Shown: positions 33,336-41,810 of the stretch, piece after piece
Position numbering within the stretch: position 1 is the stretch's first letter
Layout of the letters: every line of letters begins with the position of its first letter
The notes under the pieces: generated by a model
What the model saw: only the letters and a program-made list of their open reading frames with translations
Told to the model about the DNA's origin: nothing
The model's database searches: none
NCBI RefSeq assembly: GCF_012726175.1
Contig: NZ_JAASAD010000023.1
Coordinates: 1-54,988 of the forward strand
Direction of reading: 5' to 3'
From: Micromonospora sp. HNM0581
GTDB lineage: Bacteria; Actinomycetota; Actinomycetes; Mycobacteriales; Micromonosporaceae
Length of the DNA stretch: 54,988 bases
Program-made: the position numbers and the translations under genes

Positions 33336-35938
33336 ACGCGGCGTCCAACGGGAACAACACGCCCGCCGCAGGCCCACTCGCGCCGGAGCTACGCGCCGCC
33401 ATCGGGCGGATCGCCCGAGTGCCCCAACTCCTGGTCGCCTGCGACTACGACGGCACGCTCGCACCGATCGTCGCGGACCCCAGCAAGGCCGTACCACTGC
33501 CGGAGTCGGTGGCCGCCGTGCGGGCCCTGGCGGCGCTGCCGCAGACCACCGTGGCGGTCGTCTCCGGCCGCGCACTCCGCGATCTGGCCGCCCTCTCCCG
33601 GCTACCGAGCGAGGTCCACCTCGTCGGCAGTCACGGCTCCGAATTCGACATCGGCTTCGTCGAGCGGCTCTCCCCCGAACTGATCGCCGTACGCACCCGG
33701 TTGCGGGACGCCCTGCGGGACATCGCCGCAGCGCACCCCGGCGTCCGGCTGGAACGCAAGCCGGCCAGTGTCGCCGTGCACACCCGTGGCGTGGATCCCG
33801 AGATCGCCGCCGCCACCGTCGACGCGGTCCGCAACGGTCCCGCGACCTGGCCGGACGTCACCGTCACCCAGGGCAAGGAGGTCATCGAGCTCTCCGTCGT
33901 GGCCACCCACAAGGGCACCGCCGTCGACCAGTTGCGCACCCAGCTCTCATCGAGCGCGGTGCTGTTCATCGGCGACGACGTCACCGACGAGAACGCCTTC
34001 GGCAACCTGCACGGCCCGGACGTGGGCATCAAGATCGGCCCTGGCGAGACCAAAGCCGGCTACCGGGTGGCCGAGCCGATCGAGGCAGCCCGCGCGCTCG
34101 GGCTGCTGCTGGAGACTCGACGGCACTGGCTGTTCGGCGAACGGGCGGTACCGATCGAGCGGCACTCGATGCTCGCCAACGGTCGGACGGTCGCGCTGCT
34201 CACGCCGGACGCCAAGGTGAGCTGGCTGTGCAACCCGAAACCCGACTCGGCGGCGATCTTCGCCGATCTTGTCGGTGGCAGCCCGGCCGGGCACTTCAGC
34301 GTCGCGCCGGAACGCGGCGGCATACCGCTGGGTCAGCGCTACCGCTCGGGCACGATGACCGTGGAGACGCGCTGGTCAGGACTGACCGTCACCGACTGGC
34401 TCGACAAACCCGATCCCCGGGCCACCCCGGACGGTCCCGCGATCATCTCCGGTGACTCGACCCTGATCCGGGTACTGACCGGCACCGGGCGGGTACGTCT
34501 CGAATTCGCGCCCCGACCGGAGTTCGGGCAGGTCGCCGTGCAGCTCCAACCACTCGACGACGGCCTGCTGGTGCTCGGTTCCAACGAACCGGTCGCCCTC
34601 TACTCCCCCGGCGTGCAGTGGGAGGTCGGTAACGACGGCGGGTACGAGACCGCGAAGGCGGTGGTGGACCTCGCCGCGCTCGGTGGTCAGGTGGTACTGG
34701 AGCTGCGTTTCGGTACCCACAGTCTGGAACACCACCGGCTGCCCATCCACGAGCGGCAGGCCGCCGCCGAGCGTCCGTGGAAGGACTGGGTCGCCTCGCT
34801 GCGGCTGCCCACCACGGCCAGGGACCTGGTCGCCCGCAGCGCCCTGACGCTGCGCGCCCTCTGCCACGAGGCCACCGGCTCGATTCTGGCCGCGGCCACC
34901 ACCTCGCTGCCGGAGGAGTTGGGGGGCGTCCGCAACTGGGACTACCGCTACTGCTGGCTCCGCGACGCCGCGATGACCGCCCGGGCCCTGGTCGACCTGG
35001 GCTCGATCGCCGAGGCCGAGGCGTTCCTCCGTTGGGTGGACGGCTGTGTGGAACGCACCGGCGGACACCCGGAGCGGCTGCACCCGCTCTACACCGTCGA
35101 CGGCTTCGAGCTGGGTGCCGAGGCGGTCATCGACACCCTGCCCGGCTACGCCGGTTCCCGCCCGGTACGCGTCGGCAACCTCGCCAACCACCAGCTCCAG
35201 CTCGACGTCTTCGGCCCGATCGCCGACCTGATCGCCGCCACCGCCGACGTACGCGGTTCCGTGCGCGCCGAGGAGTGGCGGGTGCTGGAGAACATGGTCG
35301 AGGCGGTCCGCCGTCGATGGCACGAGCCGGACCACGGCATCTGGGAGGCCCGCCTACCACCCCGGCACCACGTCTTCTCGAAGGTCATGTGTTGGATGAC
35401 CGTCGATCGGGCGTTGCACGTGATGCGCCAGCACGGCGGTGAGGACCGCCCCGAATGGGTGGAACTACGCGACCGGATCGGCGCCAACGTGTTGGAGAAC
35501 GGCTGGCACGAGCACGCCGAGGCGTACAGCGTCGCCTACGGCGACGAGGACATGGACGCCTCGTCGCTGTGGATCGGCATCTCCGGCCTGCTGGCCGGCG
35601 ACGATCCCCGCTTCCTCGCCACCGTGTTGAAGATCGAGGCGGATCTGCGTAGCGGCCCGGTCGTCTACCGTTACCACTGGGACGACGGCCTACCTGGTCG
35701 CGAGGGCGGCTTCCACATCTGCACGGCGTGGCTGATCGAGGCGTACCTGCGCACCGGCCGGCGGACCGACGCCGAGGAACTCTTCCTCCAGATGATCGAC
35801 ACGGCGGGTCCGACCGGTCTGCTGCCCGAGCAGTACGACCCGCTGGCGGAGCGTGGCCTGGGCAACCACCCCCAGGCGTACAGCCACCTGGGCGTGGTCC
35901 GCTGCGCCCTGCTCCTGGACAACATGCTCAAGCAGTAG
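33332..35938 (+). CDS. Trehalose-6-phosphate phosphatase fused to GH15 trehalase/glucoamylase-like domain
   Basis: 868 aa. Residues 1-265 are OtsB (HAD phosphatase): nucleophile motif DYDGTLAPI, VVSGR, and the Mg motif GDDVTDENAF near residue 210. From about 270 onward is a GH15 protein of the bacterial trehalase kind: an N-terminal beta-sandwich (GERAVPIERHSMLANGRTVA), then the (alpha/alpha)6 barrel with RNWDYRYCWLRDAAM, GIWEARLPPRHHVFSKVM (likely acid Glu, about residue 671) and the C-terminal EQYDPLAERGLGNHPQAYSH. It is a single continuous frame, so a true fusion. The phosphatase makes trehalose from the OtsA product; the GH15 half could hydrolyse trehalose or another glucoside. Confidence 0.9.
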   Translation: MNAASNGNNTPAAGPLAPELRAAIGRIARVPQLLVACDYDGTLAPIVADPSKAVPLPESVAAVRALAALPQTTVAVVSGRALRDLAALSRLPSEVHLVGSHGSEFDIGFVERLSPELIAVRTRLRDALRDIAAAHPGVRLERKPASVAVHTRGVDPEIAAATVDAVRNGPATWPDVTVTQGKEVIELSVVATHKGTAVDQLRTQLSSSAVLFIGDDVTDENAFGNLHGPDVGIKIGPGETKAGYRVAEPIEAARALGLLLETRRHWLFGERAVPIERHSMLANGRTVALLTPDAKVSWLCNPKPDSAAIFADLVGGSPAGHFSVAPERGGIPLGQRYRSGTMTVETRWSGLTVTDWLDKPDPRATPDGPAIISGDSTLIRVLTGTGRVRLEFAPRPEFGQVAVQLQPLDDGLLVLGSNEPVALYSPGVQWEVGNDGGYETAKAVVDLAALGGQVVLELRFGTHSLEHHRLPIHERQAAAERPWKDWVASLRLPTTARDLVARSALTLRALCHEATGSILAAATTSLPEELGGVRNWDYRYCWLRDAAMTARALVDLGSIAEAEAFLRWVDGCVERTGGHPERLHPLYTVDGFELGAEAVIDTLPGYAGSRPVRVGNLANHQLQLDVFGPIADLIAATADVRGSVRAEEWRVLENMVEAVRRRWHEPDHGIWEARLPPRHHVFSKVMCWMTVDRALHVMRQHGGEDRPEWVELRDRIGANVLENGWHEHAEAYSVAYGDEDMDASSLWIGISGLLAGDDPRFLATVLKIEADLRSGPVVYRYHWDDGLPGREGGFHICTAWLIEAYLRTGRRTDAEELFLQMIDTAGPTGLLPEQYDPLAERGLGNHPQAYSHLGVVRCALLLDNMLKQ

Positions 35939-35955
35939 CCCCCACCCCAACCCGT

Positions 35956-36019
35956 GTTGATCATGAGGTTTACGGCGTACCTGACCGCCGCCAGAACTGC
36001 CACCAACCTCATGATCGAC
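35956..36019. repeat. GATCATG-type palindromic intergenic repeat
   Basis: GTTGATCATGAGGTT (35956-35970) pairs with AACCTCATGATCGAC (36005-36019) at 14 of 15 positions, with weaker inner pairing. It sits 17 nt after the trehalose fusion gene and 18 nt before the end of the convergent sirohaem gene, so it may terminate both. Same outer sequence type as 4099-4168. Confidence 0.65.
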
Positions 36020-36037
36020 ACGGTGGAGGGTGCGTGG

Positions 36038-37300
36038 TCAAAGGAGGGTGGTCGGGTCGAGGGTCGTGACCACGTCTCCGAGCACGACGACTGCCGGCGG
36101 GCGCAGCCCGGCAGCGGTCACCGCGTCGGCCACCTCACCGAGAGTCGAGCGGACGACCCGTTGAGCGCCTGTGGTTGCCTCCTGAACCACTGCGGCAGGT
36201 GTGGTGGACGCCCGCCCGTGCGCCAACAGTGTGCTGGTGATCGGCCGTAGGTTCTTCAAGCCCATCAGGATCACCAGCGTGCCGCGCAGGTTGGCCAGGG
36301 CCTCCCAGCGGACAAGTGAGTCCGGCGAGTCCGGCGCGACGTGCCCGGACACGACGGTGAACTCGTGCGCCACCGACCGGTGGGTGACCGGAATGCCCGC
36401 CGCAGCCGGCGCGGCGATCGAGCTGGTCACCCCCGGCACCACCGTGACCGGCACCCCGGCTGCCGCGCAGGCCAGCAGTTCCTCTCCGCCACGGCCGAAC
36501 ACGTACGGGTCGCCGCCCTTGAGCCGGACCACGAAGGCTCCCGCCGAGGCCCGCTCCACGAGGACCCGGTTGATCTCCTCCTGGGTCCGGGACGGACCGT
36601 AAGGGATCTTGGAAGCGTCCACCAGTTCCACCCCGGCGCGCAGTTCGTCGAGGAGCAGTCCGGGCACCAGACGGTCGGCAACCACCACGTCTGCCTCGCT
36701 GAGCAGCCGCCATCCCCGGAGGGTGATCAGTTCCGGGTCACCGGGTCCGGCACCCACCAGGGCGACTCGACCAGGTCGGTCACCCCCACCAGCAGACACG
36801 TCGGGAGAACTTCCCGGCTGGGCGTGCTGCGATTCCAGCAACCTCGGCGTGCTCCGCAGAAGGGTACGGACGGCGTCGCGGACGCTCACTGCGCGACGTG
36901 GGTCGCCACCGCCGTGCACCGCGACCGTGACCGGGCCGTACCGGGTCACGGCCGGAGTCCAGGCCGTCGCGGCGGTCCGGTCGTCGGCGCGTACGCAGAA
37001 GATCCGACGTGCCGCGGCGGCGGCGCTGATCGCCCCGGCGGCGACCGGGTCGTCGATCGCGACCTGCACCAGCCAGGCACCGTCGAGATCGTCGGGGGCG
37101 AACCGACGCGGCACCCAGTGCAACCGCCCGGCGTCGACGTGCGCGCGTAACGCCGGAGTGATCTCCGGCGCCACCAGCTGTACGTTCGCGTGTGCGTCGA
37201 GCAACGCCGGTACCCGCCGCGTGGCGACCGCTCCCCCACCGACCACCACCACACGGAGTCCGGCCAACTGGAGCCCGAGGGGGTACGGGTTGGCGCTCAT
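36038..37300 (-). CDS. cobA: Precorrin-2 dehydrogenase / uroporphyrinogen-III C-methyltransferase fusion
   Basis: 420 aa. Residues 1-160: NAD-binding precorrin-2 dehydrogenase/ferrochelatase-like domain (LQLAGLRVVVVGGGAVATRR). Residues 170-420: SUMT (VALVGAGPGDPELITLRGWR, ADVVVADRLV, VVRLKGGDPYVFGRGGEEL, VVPGVTSSIAAPAAAGIPVTHR). It methylates uroporphyrinogen III twice with SAM and oxidises to sirohydrochlorin, feeding sirohaem and cobalamin. It lacks the complete CysG ferrochelatase middle domain, as usual in actinomycetes. ATG 37300; 64 nt after cobT. Confidence 0.9.
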   Translation of the reverse strand: MSANPYPLGLQLAGLRVVVVGGGAVATRRVPALLDAHANVQLVAPEITPALRAHVDAGRLHWVPRRFAPDDLDGAWLVQVAIDDPVAAGAISAAAAARRIFCVRADDRTAATAWTPAVTRYGPVTVAVHGGGDPRRAVSVRDAVRTLLRSTPRLLESQHAQPGSSPDVSAGGGDRPGRVALVGAGPGDPELITLRGWRLLSEADVVVADRLVPGLLLDELRAGVELVDASKIPYGPSRTQEEINRVLVERASAGAFVVRLKGGDPYVFGRGGEELLACAAAGVPVTVVPGVTSSIAAPAAAGIPVTHRSVAHEFTVVSGHVAPDSPDSLVRWEALANLRGTLVILMGLKNLRPITSTLLAHGRASTTPAAVVQEATTGAQRVVRSTLGEVADAVTAAGLRPPAVVVLGDVVTTLDPTTLL

Positions 37301-37364
37301 GCCGCCTCGCCCCACGCATCGGGGTTGCCCGGTGCTCCGCCGCGGGCCCGGAAGATTCGCTCGC

Positions 37365-38483
37365 TCACTTCTCCGCCACCCCGGCGGAATCGAAGGTGGC
37401 CACCTCGTGCAGTACCCGGACCGCGCCGGTGACCACGGGTAGGGCCAGCAACGCGCCGGTACCCTCACCGAGCCGCAGACCGAGATCGACGAGGGGGGTG
37501 AGGCCGAGCTGGCGGAGCGCGACCGTCGCGCCGGGTTCTGCGGAGCGATGACCAGCGATCATGGCCGATACGGAGTCCGGAGTGAAGGCTGCCGCCGCGA
37601 GGGCGGCCGAGGCCGCGATCACCCCGTCCAGGAGCACCGGTATCCGGCGTGCCGCTGCACCGAGCACGAACCCGGCAAGCGCGGCGTGCTCCAGCCCACC
37701 GACCGCGGCCAGCACGCCGAGCGGGTCCGCCGGGTCGGGGCTGTGCAAACGCAACGCGGCCCGCACCACCCCGATCTTGTGCTGGTACGTCGGGTCGTCG
37801 ACGCCGCTGCCCCGCCCGGTGGTTTCGGCGGCGTCGATCCCGGTGAAGGCGGCGATCAGGGCGGCGGCCGGGGTGGTGTTGGCAATGCCCATGTCGCCCG
37901 TCAGCAGGATCCCGGCCCCGGCGTCGACAAGTTCCGCGGCGATGCTGAGGCCGACCTCCACCGCCGCCCGCGCCTCGTCGCGGGTCATCGCAGCGGTGGC
38001 GGTCATGTCCCGGGTGCCGCGCCGGACCGGTGCGCTCACCAGCCGGGGCAGCTGCGGTCCGGGCAAGCCGTAGCGGGCCTCGGCGTCGCCCGAGGCGTCA
38101 TCGGTGGTCGCGTCGGGAACCGGCAACGCACCGGCCACGCCGACGTCGATCACGGCCACTGAGGCGCCTGCCTGCCGAGCGAAGGCATTGACCACCGCAC
38201 CACCGGCCAGGAAGTTGCCGACCATCTGCCCGGTGACCTCCTGCGGCCAGGGACTCACCTGCTGGGCGTGCACTCCATGATCTCCGGCGAAGATCGCCAC
38301 TGCCGCGCGGTCGGGCAACGGTGGCGGGCAGATGCCGGCCAGACCGGCGAGGCGTACGGCCAGGTCCTCCAGGGCGCCGAGCGAACCGGCGGGCTTGGTC
38401 AGGCGCGCCTGCAACCCGCGTGCCGCGGTCATCGCCGCCTCGTCGAGCGGACCGACTGCCGCGATGGTGTTCTCCAGCATCAT
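37365..38483 (-). CDS. cobT: Nicotinate-nucleotide-dimethylbenzimidazole phosphoribosyltransferase
   Basis: 372 aa. RLTKPAGSLGALEDLAVRLA, IFAGDHGVHAQQVSPWPQEVTGQM and LLTGDMGIANTTPAAAL, with the catalytic Glu expected in RLGEGTGALL near the C-terminus. It makes alpha-ribazole phosphate for the lower ligand of cobalamin. ATG 38483 overlaps the cobC-type stop by 4 nt (second ATG at 38480 possible). Confidence 0.95.
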   Translation of the reverse strand: MMLENTIAAVGPLDEAAMTAARGLQARLTKPAGSLGALEDLAVRLAGLAGICPPPLPDRAAVAIFAGDHGVHAQQVSPWPQEVTGQMVGNFLAGGAVVNAFARQAGASVAVIDVGVAGALPVPDATTDDASGDAEARYGLPGPQLPRLVSAPVRRGTRDMTATAAMTRDEARAAVEVGLSIAAELVDAGAGILLTGDMGIANTTPAAALIAAFTGIDAAETTGRGSGVDDPTYQHKIGVVRAALRLHSPDPADPLGVLAAVGGLEHAALAGFVLGAAARRIPVLLDGVIAASAALAAAAFTPDSVSAMIAGHRSAEPGATVALRQLGLTPLVDLGLRLGEGTGALLALPVVTGAVRVLHEVATFDSAGVAEK

Positions 38484-39556
38484 GCCTCCATGATCTCGGC
38501 CAGCACCTTGAGGAAGGTGTCGGTGGTCACCTGATCCCGTACTGCGATCCGTAGCCAGTCCGGGCCGAGTCCCGGGAACGTGTCACCACGGCGTACCGCC
38601 CAGCCGCGCGCCCGCAGCAGTTCTCGGATCCGGTCGGCACCGGAGATCCGCACCAGGACGAAGGCGCTGGCTGGTCGGCCGGCCACGCATACCCCGGGCA
38701 GGGCTTCGAGTCGCGCGACCAGGTGTGCGCGGTCGGCCGCGAGCTGCGCGGCGATGACGTGTTCGGCCTGGATCGCCGCAGGGCTCGCACAGGCCTCGGC
38801 GGCGGCCAGCGCCGGGGTGGAGACCGCCCACAGCGGCTGTACGGCGGCGAGTCGGCGCAGCAGCGTCGCCTCGCCGAGCAGGTAGCCGATCCGCAGCCCG
38901 GCCAACCCCCACGTCTTGGTCAGGCTGCGTACGACGATGAGCCCCGGCAGGTCCCGGCGGCTGGCCAGGGATTCGGGCTCACCGGGTATCCCGGCGGTGT
39001 CAGCGAATGCCTCGTCGACCACGAGAACCCGACCGGGGCGGGCCAGCGCGGCGAGGTCGGCGGCCGGGTGCAGCACGGAGGTCGGGTTCGTCGGGTTGCC
39101 GACGATGACCAGGTCGGCGTCGGCGGGTATCCGGTCCGGGTGGAGCCGGAAGCCGTCCGCCGCGTCGAGCAGTACCCGCCGTACGGTGTGCCCGGCTGCC
39201 CGCAGCGCGGCCTCGGGCTCGGTGAACTGCGGGTGCACCACCACCGGCCGGTGTATCCCACGCAGTGCCTGGGCGAGCAGCACGAATCCCTCGGCGGCTC
39301 CGGCGGTGAGCAGCACCTCCTCCGGTAGCCGGCGGTGCCGGGTGGCGACGGCGGCGCGGGCCGGGCGGTGATCCGGGTACGCGGCGAGATCTGCCATCGA
39401 CGCGGTGATCGGCCCGGCCAGCCAGGGAGGCAGCGGTGCGCGTCGCACGTTGACGGCGAGGTCGACCAGGTCTCCGGCGACCTCGGCGTCACCATGGTGC
39501 GTCAGATCCGGTTCCGCCGCCGCGGGTGTGGAAGTCGCGCTCTGCTGCCCGTGCAT
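38480..39556 (-). CDS. cobC: CobC-type PLP-dependent aminotransferase (threonine-phosphate decarboxylase-like)
   Basis: 358 aa fold-type I PLP enzyme. LTAGAAEGFVLLAQALRG, VVGNPTNPTSVL-type Asn motif (VIVGNPTNPTS), LVVDEAFAD and the Schiff-base Lys in VVRSLTKTWGLAGLRIGYLL. It is the first gene of a cobC-cobT-cobA unit, which points to making the aminopropanol-phosphate linker for cobalamin. A histidinol-phosphate aminotransferase paralogue is the alternative. Start ATG 39556; an in-frame upstream extension exists but looks non-coding. Confidence 0.85.
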   Translation of the reverse strand: MHGQQSATSTPAAAEPDLTHHGDAEVAGDLVDLAVNVRRAPLPPWLAGPITASMADLAAYPDHRPARAAVATRHRRLPEEVLLTAGAAEGFVLLAQALRGIHRPVVVHPQFTEPEAALRAAGHTVRRVLLDAADGFRLHPDRIPADADLVIVGNPTNPTSVLHPAADLAALARPGRVLVVDEAFADTAGIPGEPESLASRRDLPGLIVVRSLTKTWGLAGLRIGYLLGEATLLRRLAAVQPLWAVSTPALAAAEACASPAAIQAEHVIAAQLAADRAHLVARLEALPGVCVAGRPASAFVLVRISGADRIRELLRARGWAVRRGDTFPGLGPDWLRIAVRDQVTTDTFLKVLAEIMEA

Positions 39557-39662
39557 GACCGCGATCCTGCCGGGAAGGCGGCGCGGGGGACAACCCGGCG
39601 GATGGGCCGCATCACCACTCATCACTTCATGAGTATTTCTCATATATGAACCGGAAATGTCA

Positions 39663-39668
39663 TAACTT
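39663..39668 (+). promoter_or_regulatory. Candidate leaderless -10 box (TAACTT)
   Basis: TANNNT hexamer 6 nt before GTG 39675 in a short AT-rich patch (39621-39670) that stands out from the background. No ribosome binding site precedes the GTG. Confidence 0.5.
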
Positions 39669-39674
39669 GACGGG

Positions 39675-41807
39675 GTGAGCTACCGACCCCTTGCGTCCGC
39701 TGGTCGTCTCGTTCCACTTCTCCGCGCCGGTCTGATCGCCGGCATCGTCGTTGCCGCCGCCGCCTACCCGGTCGTCGCGGTCACCGGTGTCGGCGCCAAG
39801 GCCACCGCGCACGCCGTGGAGAGCAAGACCCGCCTGCTGACCACCGCCCTGCCCGCCGAGACCTCCTACCTGTACGCCCCGGACGGCAAAACCGTGCTGA
39901 CCATGTTCTTCGAGGAGTACCGGCAGTACACCCAACTGTCGGACATCTCGCCCAACATGCAGCAGGCCATCGTGGCCGCCGAGGACAACCGCTTCTACCA
40001 GCACCACGGCGTCGACCCGAAGGGCGTCGCCCGCGCCTTCGTGGCCAACGCCCGATCCAGCGGGATCTCCCAGGGAGCGTCCACGCTCACCATGCAGTAC
40101 GTCCGGATGGCGCTGCGCGACAGCGCCACCACCCCGAGAGAGGTGCAGGAAGCCACGGCGCAAACCCCGACACGCAAGATCAAAGAAATGCGCATGGCAG
40201 TCGACCTGGAAAAGGAGCTGAGCAAGGAGGACATCCTGGAGCGCTACCTCAACTCGGCGTACTTCGGGCACCGCGCGTACGGCATCTACGCCGCCAGCGA
40301 AATCTTCTTCTCGAAGACCCCCAAGGAGCTGACCGCGGTCGAAGCAGCCACCCTCGCCGGGCTGGTCAAGTCACCCTCCGAGTACGACCCGGCCAGCTCG
40401 GACCAGAAGGACGCCACCGCCCGGCGCAACTACGTACTCGACAACATGGCCCGCCTCGGCTACCTCTCGCCGGACTCGGCGCAGGCGGCCAAGGGCGAAC
40501 CGATCCGGCTCCGGCTGACCTACCCGCCCAACGACTGCGCCGCGGTGCCCGACAAGTGGAACAGCTGGGGATTCCTCTGCGACTACGTGAAGAACTGGTG
40601 GAGCGCCCAACCGGCGTTCGGGGACAACCGGCTCCAACGGCTGGACAAGCTGCGCCGAGGCGGCTACCGGATCGTGCTGAGCATGGACCCGAAGATCCAG
40701 ACCGCGGCGGAGAAGCACGTCGGCACCCAGTCGAACACCGGCAGCCCGTTCGCCAACGGCATCGTCGTCTCCGAACCCGGAACCGGGCGGGTCAAGGCGA
40801 TGGCGGTGAACCGCACGTACTCGCTGAACCTGGACGAGAATCCGCTCAGCTCCAACCCCGAAGCCGGACCCGAGGTGAAAGCCAACTACCCGAACACGGT
40901 GGCCCCCCTGATGGGCGGCGGTGGCCTACCCGGCTACCAGGCGGGATCGACGTTCAAGATGTTCCCCATGCTTGCCGCACTCGACGCCGGCATGCCCCTC
41001 AACACCACGTTCAACGCACCACACAGCTACCGATCCGAAATCTACGACGGATGGCAGCCCTCCAACGCCAGCGGCGCGATGAGCGGCACCCAGACCATGT
41101 GGTCCGGTTTCGGCAAGTCGGTGAACACCTACTTCGTCTGGCTGGAGGAACAGGTCGGGGCGGAACAGGCCGTCCGGCTCGCCGAGCAGCTGGGACTGCG
41201 CTGGCGCACCGACGTGGACCGGGAGCACGCCTCCCCGGCGAAGGCCAACAAATGGGGTGCCTTCACCCTGGGTGTCTCCGACGCCACTCCGCTGGAAATG
41301 GCCAACGCCTACGCGGCGGTCGCCGCCGATGGACGCTACTGCGAGGCGATGCCGGTGAACGCCATCTACAACCGGGACGGCACCCCCGCCACCTACACCA
41401 CACCCGGTGGCATCGAACGGGAGGTCGCCAAGCCGCGTTGCCGCCAGGTGGTCGATGCCGACGCGGCACGCGCCGCCACCGACGCCGCCCGCTGCCCGAC
41501 CGGCGACACCCCGGCCAAGGGCAGTTGCGGTGGCTGGTCGACGGCGGACAGCGTACGCGGCACGGTGGGCCGCCCGGTGGCCGGCAAAACCGGCACCACG
41601 GACAGCACCCGTTCCGCCTGGTTCGTCGGCTACACGCCCGAACTGGCGGCGGCCAGCTTCATCTCCGACCCCGACAACCCCTTCAACGCGGTGGGCGACG
41701 GGCAGTCGCAGATTCCCATCGCGGCGGTGTCGAACACCCTGCGCGACGCACTGAAGGGCAAACCCGTCCGGGACTTCGTCCCGCCGTCGGACCGGATCGT
41801 CGGTTGA
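39675..41807 (+). CDS. Class A penicillin-binding protein (bifunctional)
   Basis: 710 aa. An N-terminal membrane helix (LLRAGLIAGIVVAAAAYPVV), then the GT51 transglycosylase with AAEDNRFYQHHGVD, GASTLTMQYVRM, RKIKEMRMAVDLEKEL and YLNSAYFGHRAYG. The transpeptidase has SXXK in AGSTFKMFPML, SXN in GKSVNTYF and KTGTT (about residue 640). It polymerises and cross-links peptidoglycan outside the membrane. It lacks a C-terminal PASTA domain, ending soon after the KTG motif. GTG start on a leaderless-type promoter, divergent from cobC. Confidence 0.93.
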   Translation: MSYRPLASAGRLVPLLRAGLIAGIVVAAAAYPVVAVTGVGAKATAHAVESKTRLLTTALPAETSYLYAPDGKTVLTMFFEEYRQYTQLSDISPNMQQAIVAAEDNRFYQHHGVDPKGVARAFVANARSSGISQGASTLTMQYVRMALRDSATTPREVQEATAQTPTRKIKEMRMAVDLEKELSKEDILERYLNSAYFGHRAYGIYAASEIFFSKTPKELTAVEAATLAGLVKSPSEYDPASSDQKDATARRNYVLDNMARLGYLSPDSAQAAKGEPIRLRLTYPPNDCAAVPDKWNSWGFLCDYVKNWWSAQPAFGDNRLQRLDKLRRGGYRIVLSMDPKIQTAAEKHVGTQSNTGSPFANGIVVSEPGTGRVKAMAVNRTYSLNLDENPLSSNPEAGPEVKANYPNTVAPLMGGGGLPGYQAGSTFKMFPMLAALDAGMPLNTTFNAPHSYRSEIYDGWQPSNASGAMSGTQTMWSGFGKSVNTYFVWLEEQVGAEQAVRLAEQLGLRWRTDVDREHASPAKANKWGAFTLGVSDATPLEMANAYAAVAADGRYCEAMPVNAIYNRDGTPATYTTPGGIEREVAKPRCRQVVDADAARAATDAARCPTGDTPAKGSCGGWSTADSVRGTVGRPVAGKTGTTDSTRSAWFVGYTPELAAASFISDPDNPFNAVGDGQSQIPIAAVSNTLRDALKGKPVRDFVPPSDRIVG

Positions 41808-41810
41808 CGA

